NCBI GenBank assembly: GCA_965229525.1
Contig: OZ245886.1
Span: forward strand, 1,302,001-1,366,000
Direction: 5' to 3'
Source: HXMU1420-13 sp965229525
GTDB taxonomy: Bacteria > Bacteroidota > Rhodothermia > Balneolales > Balneolaceae
Length of the DNA: 64,000 bases
The notes under the pieces were generated by a model. The model had not been told where the DNA came from. It worked only from the letters and a program-made list of their open reading frames with translations, and made no database searches. Positions 45,533 to 54,455 of this stretch are shown piece by piece; within the stretch, counting starts at the first letter, position 1, and the number at the start of each line of letters is the position of its first letter. A program made the position numbers and the translations under genes.

Positions 45533-46327
45533 ATGAGTAAAACTTTCTACTTTACATACAAAGATCAGCAGATTGCCTACGAAGTGGTTGGTCAGGGCAA
45601 AGCACTTATAATACTGCACGGTTGGGGAAGTAGTAAGCGTGTAATGATGCCTATTGCAAAGTCTTTAGAGGATATTAGAGCTAGTTATGTGCTCGATTTC
45701 CCCGGATTTGGAGAATCCAATGAACCAAGTGAGCCCTGGACTATCGACGATTATGCTGATGCTGTTGAAGCATTTATAGCCATGTTGCCTGACGATCACG
45801 TGGATGTACTGGTCCATTCTTTTGGTGGCAGAGTTATGTTGAAGCTACTCAATCGACCAAAAGGAAAGCAGATCATTCAGAAAGTATTAATTACGGGTGG
45901 AGCAGGGATGAAGCCGCAACGATCCTGGAAATTCTATTTCAGGAAATACACGGCAAAAACATTAAAAGCTCCTTTCATGATTTTACCTGGATCACTAAAA
46001 GAAAAAGCTTTGTCTTGGTTGAGAGGAACAAATTTCTGGAAAAGTCTCGGTTCTTCGGATTATTCCCAACTTTCTGGTGTGATGCGAGAAACTTTCGTAA
46101 AAACGGTTAACAATCATCTGGAAGACCAACTACCTACTATCGAACATGAAACACTTCTGCTTTGGGGAAGAAATGATGATGCCACTCCTATGTATCAAGC
46201 TGAGAGAATTGATTCGGGATTGAAAAACAGTGCACTTGTGGTTATTGAAGATGCCGGACACTATGCTTTTCTGGATAAACCCAAACAGTTTGCAGCTATC
46301 GCGAGAGCCTTTTTTGAACCGTCTTAA
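45533..46327 (+). CDS. alpha/beta hydrolase
   Basis: 264 residues from ATG 45533; the GTG at 45506 gives an unlikely leader. The oxyanion region is LHGWGSS, the nucleophile Ser96 is in VHSFGG, the acid is in LLWGRNDDATP, and the catalytic His is in DAGHYAFLDKP. It is a MhpC/BioH-like cytoplasmic hydrolase with an unknown ester substrate. It is divergent from the HhH gene. Confidence 0.88.
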   Translation: MSKTFYFTYKDQQIAYEVVGQGKALIILHGWGSSKRVMMPIAKSLEDIRASYVLDFPGFGESNEPSEPWTIDDYADAVEAFIAMLPDDHVDVLVHSFGGRVMLKLLNRPKGKQIIQKVLITGGAGMKPQRSWKFYFRKYTAKTLKAPFMILPGSLKEKALSWLRGTNFWKSLGSSDYSQLSGVMRETFVKTVNNHLEDQLPTIEHETLLLWGRNDDATPMYQAERIDSGLKNSALVVIEDAGHYAFLDKPKQFAAIARAFFEPS

Positions 46328-46340
46328 ATTTTGAATAATT

Positions 46341-46400
46341 AAAGATGAATTATGAATTGATCAAGCTAATTCATAATTCTTAATTCATAATTTCTGATTC
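46341..46400. repeat. AT-rich inverted repeat between convergent genes
   Basis: GATGAATTATGAATTG faces AATTCATAATTCTTAATTCATAATTTC. It may act as a weak hairpin terminator and overlaps the very end of the pseudouridine synthase gene. Confidence 0.5.
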
Positions 46401-47293
46401 AGATTAAGCCTCAAATCTATATTCAAGGATTCAATTTTCAATTTCGAGCTAACAAGAGAAATTCCCACATTCTGAGTTCGTTTACTACTTGTATCACCAT
46501 TTGGACCGTAGATTGGATCATCAATAATTGGATAGCCCCATTCTGCAAGATGCAATCTGATTTGATGAGTTCTTCCCGTTATTGGTCGGCATTTTATAAG
46601 AGCTGAATCTTCGTAAACTTCGACAAGTTCAAATTCGGTAATCCCCTCTTGACCAGAATCCAAATCAGGTCCACTTTCGAAAACAAAGCCCTGCTTTCTC
46701 CTGATTTTTGAATGAATCTTTTTCGTTTTCTCTGTTGGAATTCCAGAAACTATTGCATGATACACTTTCTCGACCTTGCTAGCTGTAAATGCTTCCATCA
46801 CCAATTTTGAGAAGTGCTTATTCTTAGCAAAAAGTACAACACCCGAGGTAACCGCATCTAAACGATGGGTAATTCTCAAATCAGAAAACCCTATTTCTTC
46901 CAGGATCATCGTTAAGCTGTTTTTATTATATCGCCCGCCGGGATGCATGGGCATGGGAGCCGGTTTATATACAGCCAAATAGTCCTTTGTTTCTTCCAAA
47001 ACACGGACTTCATCGGGAACGCTCGGCTCAATTACAGCTGGGTTATAATGACGAATTTCATCCTCTATTTTTAGCAGAGTAGACGGATTAGAGTCGCGAT
47101 TTTCTAAAAATACCCGACCAGATAAGATTCTTTCTTCCCAAACATCCTGAGGTTGAAATGGAAATTTGGTTGACATCTTTTCAAGTAGAGTCTTTCCTAC
47201 AAATTCGGAATTCGGCTTAAATTGATGGGTAATTGGATAGGGTTGAACTATCCGTACTGTTCTGACAGAAGTTTGATCAGGATTGAAGTTCAC
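46385..47293 (-). CDS. RluA-family RNA pseudouridine synthase
   Basis: About 300 residues. The catalytic block HRLDAVTSGVVLFAK carries the essential Asp, with DYLAVYKPAPMPMHPGGRY before it and GRTHQIRLHLAEWGYPIIDDPIYG after it. An S4-like N-terminal part (VWEERILSGRVFLEN) is present. The GTG at 47293 is chosen to limit overlap with trhO to 17 bp; an ATG at 47395 would overlap by 119 bp. The target uridine in rRNA or tRNA cannot be told. Confidence 0.82.
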   Translation of the reverse strand: MNFNPDQTSVRTVRIVQPYPITHQFKPNSEFVGKTLLEKMSTKFPFQPQDVWEERILSGRVFLENRDSNPSTLLKIEDEIRHYNPAVIEPSVPDEVRVLEETKDYLAVYKPAPMPMHPGGRYNKNSLTMILEEIGFSDLRITHRLDAVTSGVVLFAKNKHFSKLVMEAFTASKVEKVYHAIVSGIPTEKTKKIHSKIRRKQGFVFESGPDLDSGQEGITEFELVEVYEDSALIKCRPITGRTHQIRLHLAEWGYPIIDDPIYGPNGDTSSKRTQNVGISLVSSKLKIESLNIDLRLNLNQKL

Positions 47294-48230
47294 GATGTTT
47301 GAAATCGTCGCTGAAATAATTGTACCATTTTCTAAACGGCTTAAATGCATTTTCTGCATCAAATGGGCGCTTGAACTCGCTCTCCTTACAATCATCGCTA
47401 CAGCATCCTTCCATTAGATGTGCACCCTCTTCGGAACAAACAAAAAGCTTATTACACTCCATATTCGCACAATTCACGTAGGTATCTGCTGGTTTACCTG
47501 TAATTTCGCATTTCGATATGGGGGCCAGATTCTTAGGATTAACCGGAACAATTAGTCGATCATCAAAAACAAAACACTTGCCTTCAAAATATTTGCCTTC
47601 TTCTTTCTTTGCGTAGTTTAGAATTCCGCCGTGCAATTGATTAACATCTTCCCACCCTTTGTCTTTCATCAACACAGAAAATTTCTCACAACGAATTCCT
47701 CCTGTACAATACATCAGTACTTTTTTGTCTTTTGGAATGTCCACTTCATCTAACCATTGGGGAAAGTCATAAAAATTATCCAAATCTGGTGTTAATGCAC
47801 CCTTAAAGTGCCCCACTTTCGACTCATAATTATTGCGTACATCAATCATCACATAATCTTCCCCCGACTCCATCACTCTTCGCCAGTCTTCGGGTTGTAG
47901 GTGATTCCCTCCATTCGTCGGGTCTACACCATCTATATGAAGAGACACAATTTCTTCACGAATCTTGCAGATTAACTTCGCAAAAGGAATGTATTCTGAT
48001 TGGTCTTGTTTAAACTCCGTTTTATCAAACCCGGGAAGCGCCCAGACATATTCTTTATACGTTTCGATTTGTTCTTTGGTGCCGGCTACGGTCCCATTTA
48101 TTCCCTCAGAGGAGATATAGATCCGCCCTTTGAGCCCCAATTCCTGGCAAAATTTCTTGTGCTGTTTATTAAAGCGTTCAACTTCTTCGATTGGGGAAAA
48201 ATTGTAATAAAGTATAACTTCGTACATCAT
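47277..48230 (-). CDS. trhO: tRNA uridine(34) hydroxylase, rhodanese-like
   Basis: About 317 residues beginning MMYEVILYYNF, the usual TrhO start; a longer in-frame ATG at 48293 shares its bases with the start of the divergent gene and is rejected. TrhO (YceA-type) hydroxylates U34 of tRNA in an oxygen-dependent way. Seen: an N-terminal acylphosphatase-like part (LKGRIYISSEGINGTVAG), the rhodanese domain with active Cys in MYCTGGIRCEK, and a Cys-rich tail (CANMECNKLFVCSEEGAHLMEGCCSDDC). Confidence 0.93.
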   Translation of the reverse strand: MMYEVILYYNFSPIEEVERFNKQHKKFCQELGLKGRIYISSEGINGTVAGTKEQIETYKEYVWALPGFDKTEFKQDQSEYIPFAKLICKIREEIVSLHIDGVDPTNGGNHLQPEDWRRVMESGEDYVMIDVRNNYESKVGHFKGALTPDLDNFYDFPQWLDEVDIPKDKKVLMYCTGGIRCEKFSVLMKDKGWEDVNQLHGGILNYAKKEEGKYFEGKCFVFDDRLIVPVNPKNLAPISKCEITGKPADTYVNCANMECNKLFVCSEEGAHLMEGCCSDDCKESEFKRPFDAENAFKPFRKWYNYFSDDFKHRELQS

Positions 48231-48292
48231 GTAGTTTTTACAGACGAGAATGTCTCTCAATTCGTTAGCAACTCGAAAATTACGCAAATTCA

Positions 48293-50044
48293 TTGAAAAA
48301 GACGCTCTTTTACTCTTCGATCAAATTCAGAACGTTTAGCCATTTCTTGCTTCTATTATTTATAAGTACTGAAATTGTAATCGGGCAGAACTCTTTCCAA
48401 AATATTCATCAACAATATCTTTCGGGTGAGAAATCCAGAGTAGAGACCATCGATGAAATGATTCATTTTTTGGATACCAATCATCCTGAACATGATCATC
48501 ATGGAGAGTTTTCTAAATGTTTAACCCCATTAATGATATTGCTTGAAGCTGAGAATAAGGAGGCATTTCAACTTAAAACCGTCACTCAACGCCCGACATC
48601 TTCTTTGGTAGAGTATATATCCCCGTCTGGTAAATTCAGAATAAATTATGTGACCTCCGGTAGAGACGCTGTTCCATCCGATGACTTTAACAGCAATGGA
48701 ATTCCTGATTTTGTTGAAGAAGTAGCGGAAGCGTCAGATTCATCTTACTATCATGAAATCGTAACTCTGGGATTCACCGATCCTATCAGTGAGTTTGAAG
48801 TTTATGATGTGTTTATTGAAGATCTCTCGGGATTTGGCGCTTATGGGTTAACTAATAACCGAACGAGTGGTAGTTTTCCTTGTAACAATTTCGGACCAGG
48901 CACATGTATTTATATCGAAAATGATTTTGATGGATATCCACCAAATACAGATCCCGATGGCCGAGTGATCGGTTCCATTAAAGTAACAATGGCACACGAA
49001 TTCAAGCATTCCATTCAATTTGCGCAAAATAATTGGCAAGGAGATTCAGATCGTTGGGCTGAAATGGATGCAACACTTATGGAAGAAGTGGTGTACGATG
49101 ACGTGAATGATTATTACAATTATATAACCGGGTTTTCAAGCGACTTATTTAACAGCCCCGCTTCTTCATTAACAGCCGGCTCCTACGAAGACATAACCTG
49201 GGCATTATATTTTCACGAAAATTTCGGGCAGAATTTTTGGCCAGATGTGTGGGAGATTATCGAGGATGACGTTCAAATTCCACTAGTTGATGCTGTTGAA
49301 ATTGAACTTGTGTCGAGATCGGAATCTTATGATGCAGCTATATTAGAGTCTTATATGTGGCATTTTGCAAGTGGGCCAGTTTTTAGTGGCACTAATTTTG
49401 GTTTTGATGAGCGCTTAGAATATCCGAATCCTGCAATCTCGATTACATATAATGAACTTCAACCGGATTTCACCACTTCATTTACCCTAAATCCATTTGC
49501 TGCCAGATACTATTTAGCTGAATTGACCACGCCGCCTTCTGGTTTTGTAAAATTGAATTTTGATATAAGTACTCCAGATTTGCATATCGGGTTACTTGGT
49601 TATTTGAAAGATGGATCTATTGAAACACAAACTGCTTTAGGAAATGGCAATCGATTAATCGGGAGTATCGAAACAAACTGGGCCTGGGAAAATGTAGATA
49701 AAGTGGGTCTCGTTGTAATGAATAGTAATCCGGATGCAAACGGAGCATATTCCTTCCAGTTCACTGAGTATTTCATCGATCAACAAATTAAGCTGGCTCA
49801 AAATTTTCCAAATCCTTTTAACCCACAAACAACAATTCGATTATCTATTCCGGAAAACCAAACAGTAAAACTGGATATTTATGATGTTCTTGGTCGATTT
49901 ATTCAGACAGTGTATCAAGGACCAGTAGAAGCAGGATTTAGGGATTTTATCTTCGACGCCAGTTCGCTTTCATCAGGGGTATATATCTATCGACTTGAAA
50001 GTGCGTCTGGTTTGCAAACCAAAGCGATGACGCTTATAAAATAG
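48293..50044 (+). CDS. secreted metalloprotease-like protein (MXAN_6640 type) with T9SS sorting domain
   Basis: A 583-residue protein with a TTG start and a signal peptide (MKKTLFYSS ... IVIGQ). A zincin motif HEFKH is at 235-239 (MAHEFKHSIQFAQ), followed by WAEMDATLMEEVVYDD with a candidate third ligand Glu. This wording resembles the MXAN_6640 putative metalloprotease family. The C-terminus (QNFPNPFNPQTTI ... SGVYIYRLESASGLQTKAMTLIK) is a T9SS type A sorting domain. Proteolysis at the cell surface is inferred. Confidence 0.88.
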   Translation: MKKTLFYSSIKFRTFSHFLLLLFISTEIVIGQNSFQNIHQQYLSGEKSRVETIDEMIHFLDTNHPEHDHHGEFSKCLTPLMILLEAENKEAFQLKTVTQRPTSSLVEYISPSGKFRINYVTSGRDAVPSDDFNSNGIPDFVEEVAEASDSSYYHEIVTLGFTDPISEFEVYDVFIEDLSGFGAYGLTNNRTSGSFPCNNFGPGTCIYIENDFDGYPPNTDPDGRVIGSIKVTMAHEFKHSIQFAQNNWQGDSDRWAEMDATLMEEVVYDDVNDYYNYITGFSSDLFNSPASSLTAGSYEDITWALYFHENFGQNFWPDVWEIIEDDVQIPLVDAVEIELVSRSESYDAAILESYMWHFASGPVFSGTNFGFDERLEYPNPAISITYNELQPDFTTSFTLNPFAARYYLAELTTPPSGFVKLNFDISTPDLHIGLLGYLKDGSIETQTALGNGNRLIGSIETNWAWENVDKVGLVVMNSNPDANGAYSFQFTEYFIDQQIKLAQNFPNPFNPQTTIRLSIPENQTVKLDIYDVLGRFIQTVYQGPVEAGFRDFIFDASSLSSGVYIYRLESASGLQTKAMTLIK

Positions 50045-51008
50045 AACGCTGTTTTAAACCCTCAAGTGGCAAATTAAAATCAGTCAAATTAATTGAGGTG
50101 ATGGAGAGCATTCGAAGCATTTTAATTTCCATTAAAGGTGCTGCAAGCTCTCGCCATGCAATGTATCCGTCTTTAAATATGAAATTAGACGAGTTTTTTT
50201 CCTCCAAAACTTCAACCGTTTCATCTACAGTTAAATCTTGAGTATAGGCAAGTAACCCGGCCATCAAGATATTCATCAATCCAAAAACTCTGGTATTGGT
50301 TTCGTAATCGTAAGAAGGGAAAGAATTGATATTATGACCTGCAAATTTAATTGCAACGTTTGCATCACGAGCATACAGCATCACTTCAGCTAAAAACTCA
50401 GGTGATGGGGTTGGGGTACAGTTTATCTTTAATCCAGAGAATAAATAGTTTTCAATTTTCCTCTTTAGTACCGACTTATTATGAACAGCTATTACCTTTA
50501 TTATTTTCTTAGCTAGTTCTACATCAATATTCTCACCAGGAATTTCGAAATACACTCTATGTGGAAGAAGTCGGGAATCTGCAGAAGTTCTAACTACTGC
50601 TTCAATGGCTTTTACTAATTCTTCCGGGTTGAAATTTTCAACACTCATTACTGGAAGAGTAAGCTCAAGAATATTTGTTCTCACCTCGCCTGGAAATCCT
50701 GAATGAGCAGATAAAATGTCTTTCTCAATATTTAGAACAGTGTTTTTAAATTCGTGTAGCGTATTAACGATTGGCCCGAAAATGCACAAATTTAATGGCC
50801 CCTGAACACGATCGCGCCGGTCTGAGAATAGTGACAAATCCGGAATTTGAGAGTGAGGGATTACAAATCGAGATAAAATCCAGCTGTTTTCGCTAGCTGT
50901 TAGGTCGGCATATTCCCTAAGTGCATCACGCAAAGGAGCCTCTACCGGAGGCTTAAGTGCGGCATAATCAATGCAATCGGATAAAAGTTGTTCTACTGAT
51001 TTTAACAT
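50034..51008 (-). CDS. protein of unknown function
   Basis: 324 residues from ATG 51008 (MLKSVEQLLSDCID); the upstream ATG-like start at 51047 is less likely. No signal peptide or membrane helix is seen. Alternating alpha/beta segments, including LNLCIFGPIVNTLHEF and NVAIKFAGHNINSF, suggest a TIM-barrel-like or Rossmann-like enzyme, but no family was recognised. It overlaps the convergent T9SS gene by 11 bp. Confidence 0.6.
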   Translation of the reverse strand: MLKSVEQLLSDCIDYAALKPPVEAPLRDALREYADLTASENSWILSRFVIPHSQIPDLSLFSDRRDRVQGPLNLCIFGPIVNTLHEFKNTVLNIEKDILSAHSGFPGEVRTNILELTLPVMSVENFNPEELVKAIEAVVRTSADSRLLPHRVYFEIPGENIDVELAKKIIKVIAVHNKSVLKRKIENYLFSGLKINCTPTPSPEFLAEVMLYARDANVAIKFAGHNINSFPSYDYETNTRVFGLMNILMAGLLAYTQDLTVDETVEVLEEKNSSNFIFKDGYIAWRELAAPLMEIKMLRMLSITSINLTDFNLPLEGLKQRSIL

Positions 51009-51139
51009 TTTGTCAATAATACGTATCCAAATTGGATTGATAAACAAAGATGTTGTTTTTTTTACCTAATATTCGTCGGCATTCATAAGTTGATTCTTAA
51101 GGTTGAATGTTGCTAATTATCGAAAATATTCCGGTGTAC

Positions 51140-51418
51140 ATGGGAAAATCAGATACTGTAAAAATTGTTAGCGAAAAGATTGGATTAACTCAGCAAGAAA
51201 CTGAGCGTATCTTCGATAAATTTGTTGAAATATTGTCGGATCATCTTGCACACGACGAAGGCTACACACTTCCAAAACTTGGTAGCTTTTCAACCAGAAT
51301 TCGTGAAAGTTACCAGACGTATAATCCTCATTATAAAGGCATGATTAGATTGCCAAAAAAGAAAGTTGTTCAGTTTAGTCAAAGCTCAACGCTAAAAGAT
51401 GAACTTAATAACGAATAG
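51140..51418 (+). CDS. HU-family DNA-binding protein
   Basis: 92 residues from ATG 51140 (MGKSDTVKIVSEKIGLTQQETERIFDKF); ATG 51107 adds 11 residues. The protein has the HU/IHF fold order, with the beta-arm region around KLGSFSTRIRESYQTYNPHYKGMIRLPKKKVVQFSQSSTLKDEL. It bends and compacts DNA. The next gene, 2 bp downstream, is also HU-type, so the two are co-expressed. Confidence 0.88.
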   Translation: MGKSDTVKIVSEKIGLTQQETERIFDKFVEILSDHLAHDEGYTLPKLGSFSTRIRESYQTYNPHYKGMIRLPKKKVVQFSQSSTLKDELNNE

Positions 51419-51420
51419 CG

Positions 51421-52710
51421 ATGAGTACTAAAATCACCCTTACCCAACTTATCGAAGAACTTTCCGACGAAGCGGTCATCTCGAAATCCAAAAGCCAGGA
51501 ATTCATCAATAGTTTGATTGAATCAACCCTTGATGATGTGAATACCAAAGGAAAAGCTGCTATCACAAATTTTGGCAGTTTTACCGTTGTGGAGGTTGCT
51601 GAACGCACCGGGGTAAATCCAAAAACAGGTGACCCACTCGTAATTCCAGCCCATAAAAGAATTTCATTTACTCCATATAAAGCATTAGAGAAAAAAGTAA
51701 ATCGCGAGTACGACCACCTTGAAGCACAGGTTGTTAGTAGCGATCAATCCTCCGATGCAAATGATGTTCCTCAAAAAATGGAGCCTGAGCGACCAAAAAA
51801 TGAAGCTGAACGCTTATTAGACACTTTAATCAATGAGGAAAAAAACGAAGAAATTGAGGCAGCATCTAACGTAGAAAAAGAACCTCTGGAAGACGACCCA
51901 TTTAATTTTGGTGATGAAGAACGTGAAAAAGACACGAATGAAATCGATCCTGAAACTTCAGAGGAACTAGATAAAGAGTTGCAAGAAGAATCAATTGATG
52001 ATGAGACTAATGGCTCTTCTGAAGCTAAATCATTCAAAACTCCCGGCAGACCAGAACGCAAATCAAACTCCATTTCTCCAACTGTTTTACTCAGTATACT
52101 AGCTGTATTTGTACTTGGAGTATTTGCAGTATGGTTCTTCTTTTTACGTGCAGATTCGATTCCAACTACAGCTTCTGCAAATACGGATGATATCCTCAAT
52201 GACCCAACGGCATTCGAAAATGAACAGGTGTTAAATGAAGTAAGTGATGCGTCACAAGAAACTGAAGGTTCAACAAACGATGATTCGGAATCTCAAATTA
52301 TTCCAATGGTAGCCCCTGAGGTAGATTTAACTGAGAATCCGGGTGAAATGATGACGCTAGAAAATCAGGAACCACAAATTGAATATGAGCAATTTACCGC
52401 GATCAGTTATAATGTAAGTGCAGGGGTTTGGATTTATGAAATTGCCAGACAGACTTATGGAAATACCAGATTTTGGCCATTAATATTTCAGGCGAACTAC
52501 ACGTTGGCGAATAATCCCGATTTAATACTCCCAAATATTGTATTAAATATTCCACAATTGGAAGGAAGTGTTGATAATCCTACTGGTGGTGATTATTTAC
52601 AACTAGCTGAAGCTGCACGTTATGTAGCTCAAGCTTATGAGAATGCCGGAAATGCCGATCAGGCATCTGCCTACTTACAAGCAGCTGACTGGTACGAAAC
52701 TATGCAGTAA
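51421..52710 (+). CDS. HU domain - transmembrane - LysM fusion protein
   Basis: A 429-residue protein with an unusual layout. Residues 1-95 form a complete HU-type DNA-binding domain (TNFGSFTVVEVAERTGVNPKTGDPLVIPAHKRISFTP). Residues 120-200 are a very acidic linker, 219-243 one membrane helix, 255-325 a second acidic linker, and 328-379 a LysM-like domain (YNVSAGVWIYEIARQTYGN ... LPNIVLNIP), with a helical tail at 388-429. The topology implies DNA binding inside and peptidoglycan contact in the periplasm, tethering nucleoid to wall (inference). It is translationally linked to the HU gene before it and overlaps hemW by 11 bp. Confidence 0.88.
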   Translation: MSTKITLTQLIEELSDEAVISKSKSQEFINSLIESTLDDVNTKGKAAITNFGSFTVVEVAERTGVNPKTGDPLVIPAHKRISFTPYKALEKKVNREYDHLEAQVVSSDQSSDANDVPQKMEPERPKNEAERLLDTLINEEKNEEIEAASNVEKEPLEDDPFNFGDEEREKDTNEIDPETSEELDKELQEESIDDETNGSSEAKSFKTPGRPERKSNSISPTVLLSILAVFVLGVFAVWFFFLRADSIPTTASANTDDILNDPTAFENEQVLNEVSDASQETEGSTNDDSESQIIPMVAPEVDLTENPGEMMTLENQEPQIEYEQFTAISYNVSAGVWIYEIARQTYGNTRFWPLIFQANYTLANNPDLILPNIVLNIPQLEGSVDNPTGGDYLQLAEAARYVAQAYENAGNADQASAYLQAADWYETMQ

Positions 52711-53839
52711 TCAGATCCAGAACGATTAAATCAGCAATTATTAAGCCTTGTTGGGTAAGGGAGAGTTGATCGTCTTTTCTTTCTAGTAGACCTTCCACAG
52801 ATTTTTTGTTGATGTAGTTATACTGTGCTTCTGAAAATGAAAACCCATAATCCTTTTTCATTTCTTTTAGATTGATTCCATTTTTAGTCCTCAATCCAAG
52901 CATCAATCGTTCCTCGGCGAGTGAATTTAAATTGAGGTTCTCATTTTGCGTATTCGTTTTCCAACCACCGCTTAAATAAGCACTGAGGTCTCTTTTATTA
53001 CTCCATCTTTTGGCTGATTTAAGATCTTCATCCCACCAAAAAGAGTGTGCTGCAGGACCAAAACCAAGGTAATTTTTATGGTTCCAATAGGCAGAATTGT
53101 GCTTTGCTTCAGAACCTGGTTTAGCAAAATTACTTACTTCATATTGCTCAATTCCATATTTCTTTAAGCTTGATACAACGATTTGAAAATGATGAGCTAC
53201 TTTTTCATCATCAGGTGGCATGATTCTACCCAGGTCAACTTGCTTTCCTAGCCTGGTTCCCTCTTCTATGGTTAAAGAATATGCCGAAACATGAGGTGGG
53301 TTGAAGGAAGTTAAAATCTCAAGATCCATTAGCAGCATTTCTTCCGTTTGATTCGGATTCCCATAGATTAAATCCACCGTAAATGAATCGAAACCTTCAT
53401 TAGAAAGTAACTCTAAACAATGAATTGCCTCATCACGATTGTGTGCTCTATGCATAAAATTGAGCAATGCCTTATCAAAAGATTGAACCCCCATGCTTGC
53501 TCGTGATATACCAAGCTCTTTTATATTTTGCAGATACTTTTTCGTTACATCATCTGGATTTAACTCCATGGTACATTCCTGAATATCCAGGGAAAATGTA
53601 GACTCGATTGCATTAAAGATTTGCTCAAGTTGATAGGGCTCTAAAAGAGATGGTGTACCACCGCCCAGATAAATTGTCTCAATTACATCTTCTGAAAATC
53701 TTGTGTCTTTTTTCGACTGGATTTCTTCCACTAATGTATCTACAAAATTCTGTTGTTGATGATGGTGAGTTACGAAATAGAAATCGCAATATGAACAGGC
53801 TTGCTTACAAAATGGGATATGGAGATAAAGACCGGACAT
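52700..53839 (-). CDS. hemW: radical SAM heme chaperone HemW
   Basis: A 379-residue radical SAM protein. The cluster motif is CxxxCxxC at Cys11, Cys15, Cys18 (IPFCKQACSYCDF), then GGGTPSLL and MGVQSFD, and a C-terminal HemW-type extension (GLRTKNGINL). HemW is related to HemN but lacks coproporphyrinogen oxidase activity and carries heme. Length is typical. Confidence 0.92.
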   Translation of the reverse strand: MSGLYLHIPFCKQACSYCDFYFVTHHHQQQNFVDTLVEEIQSKKDTRFSEDVIETIYLGGGTPSLLEPYQLEQIFNAIESTFSLDIQECTMELNPDDVTKKYLQNIKELGISRASMGVQSFDKALLNFMHRAHNRDEAIHCLELLSNEGFDSFTVDLIYGNPNQTEEMLLMDLEILTSFNPPHVSAYSLTIEEGTRLGKQVDLGRIMPPDDEKVAHHFQIVVSSLKKYGIEQYEVSNFAKPGSEAKHNSAYWNHKNYLGFGPAAHSFWWDEDLKSAKRWSNKRDLSAYLSGGWKTNTQNENLNLNSLAEERLMLGLRTKNGINLKEMKKDYGFSFSEAQYNYINKKSVEGLLERKDDQLSLTQQGLIIADLIVLDLITA

Positions 53840-53906
53840 AGTGAATTAAGAATGCTTCAATTATCAATTAATTGAATCCATTGATAATTCTTAATTGGTA
53901 ATTGAG
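53840..53906. repeat. AT-rich inverted repeat upstream of hemW
   Basis: AATTAAGAATGCTTCAATTATCAATTAATTG faces AATTCTTAATTGGTAATTG-like sequence. It is the same type as the elements at 44837 and 46341 and can form a hairpin after the carbonic anhydrase gene. Confidence 0.45.
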
Positions 53907-54455
53907 TCATTGACCTGACTTATAAAAGGGATTCGAATCATATGTGTCTTTCCCCGAATATGCGCGACTATACCTAACATAGTTCTGCGAGTATTTTCTT
54001 ATGGAAGCTATTTCTTCGTTTGACAGCTTTCGTGCAGCTTTAGCCGGAGAACCCATGTATAAATACCCACTTTCAAGAGTTTTGTTAGGTGGCACTAACG
54101 TTCCTGCGGCAACAATTACATCCGACTCAATTACGGCTTTATCAAGCACGGTAGCATTTATACCAATAAGTACTCGATCATGAATGGTGCATCCATGAAT
54201 AACCGCTCCATGTCCAATGGTTACTTCATTACCTATTAACGTAGGACCGGTCTGATTCATCACATGAATGCAAACATTATCCTGCACATTGGAGCGATCA
54301 CCAATCTTGATCCAGTTTACATCGCCCCTAATTGTAACATTAAACCAGGCGCTGCTTTCCTCTCCCATAGTTACATCACCTATGATATCTGCACTTTCTA
54401 CAATAAATGCAGTTGAATGGATTTTGGGAGATTTTCCAAGAAATTCTTTTACCAT
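53907..54455 (-). CDS. gamma-carbonic anhydrase-family hexapeptide-repeat protein
   Basis: 182 residues from ATG 54455 (MVKEFLGKSPKIHSTAFIVESADIIGDV). This ATG overlaps the stop of the preceding DUF3667 gene in ATGGTAA; the longer frame to 54560 lies inside that gene. A left-handed beta helix is shown by repeated [IV]xGDV/xIG hexapeptides, with candidate metal His in VCIHV and IGHGAVIHGC. The family includes carbonic anhydrases and YrdA-type proteins; activity is uncertain. Confidence 0.87.
   Translation of the reverse strand: MVKEFLGKSPKIHSTAFIVESADIIGDVTMGEESSAWFNVTIRGDVNWIKIGDRSNVQDNVCIHVMNQTGPTLIGNEVTIGHGAVIHGCTIHDRVLIGINATVLDKAVIESDVIVAAGTLVPPNKTLESGYLYMGSPAKAARKLSNEEIASIRKYSQNYVRYSRAYSGKDTYDSNPFYKSGQ

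Noticed and set aside
48231..48293. N-terminal extension of trhO to ATG 48293
   Set aside because: That ATG shares its bases with the TTG start of the divergent T9SS gene, leaving no promoter space. Family members start at MYEVILYY.
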